Shown here: in pieces, positions 33,563-33,731 of the stretch
Position numbering within the stretch: position 1 is the first letter of the stretch
Layout of the letters: each line of letters begins with the position of its first letter
Assembly (NCBI GenBank): GCA_023387935.1
Contig: JAEWHG010000029.1
Location: 1-33,731 of the forward strand
Direction of reading: 5' to 3'
Length of the DNA stretch: 33,731 bases
DNA from: Bacillota bacterium
GTDB lineage: Bacteria > Bacillota > Clostridia > Peptostreptococcales > Natronincolaceae
The notes under the pieces: model-generated
The model's input: the letters and a program-made list of their open reading frames with translations, nothing else
The model's database searches: none
What the model was told of the DNA's origin: nothing
Program-made: the position numbers and the translations under genes

Positions 33563-33646
33563 AAACAGTATAGATTTAAGCCAGCATAAATTTTAATCCA
33601 TTTTAAAAAAATGGAACCCGCAATTTTAAATTGCAACAAACAATTT

Positions 33647-33731
<85 letters not shown>

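Noticed and set aside
33406..33639. 77-residue minus-strand ORF before 16S rRNA
   Set aside because: It covers rRNA promoter P2 and the leader with boxA; no coding features.

Overview
The window is a low-GC stretch from an anaerobic Firmicute. Gene content and protein sequences suggest a member of the Clostridia, probably Alkaliphilus-like; that placement is recollection, not a database match. Every gene called lies on the + strand, and the window ends in the first ~85 bases of a 16S rRNA gene, so genes and the rRNA operon are co-oriented.

Left part (1-5800): the last 42 codons of a B12-binding aminomutase subunit (OraE/KamE type), a terminator, then an Fe-S assembly operon: a MarR-type regulator with a C-terminal cysteine cluster, sufC, sufB, sufD, sufS, sufU, and a strong terminator.

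Accessory part (5800-11200): a complete agr-type quorum-sensing locus in the order response regulator, sensor kinase, AgrB peptidase, AgrD prepeptide. The 43-residue AgrD gene is easily missed. Next come a broken von Willebrand A gene with an in-frame TAA and a permuted motif order, a terminator, a block of 127-bp tandem repeats built of hairpins with compensating stem changes, and a membrane-anchored Hanks-type kinase. tilS and ftsH follow; the hpt gene often found between them is absent.

Central part (14700-26050): a fermentative module turning succinate into propionate while pumping Na+. It holds an AspT/YidE-family exchanger, a DUF3870-like protein, a succinyl-CoA:acetate-type CoA-transferase, a split methylmalonyl-CoA mutase (large and B12-binding subunits), the MeaB GTPase, methylmalonyl-CoA epimerase, and four subunits of a biotin-dependent Na+-pumping methylmalonyl-CoA decarboxylase. 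No biotin carboxylase is present, which favours decarboxylation. Directly downstream are birA (biotin loading), an ECF S component that is probably for pantothenate, and coaX (CoA synthesis), so cofactor supply sits beside the pathway that uses it.

Right part (28800-33731): dusB, a conserved protein of unknown function, a perfect-consensus promoter followed at once by a terminator upstream of greA, then greA, lysS, two terminators, and tandem rRNA promoters leading into 16S rRNA.

The most unusual material is the hairpin repeat block with its conserved GAC-N5-GGA apex (9841-10189), the permuted and broken vWA gene, the AgrD with a second cysteine, the Cys-rich MarR regulator with a 16-bp perfect palindrome upstream of suf, and the short promoter-terminator leader of greA.
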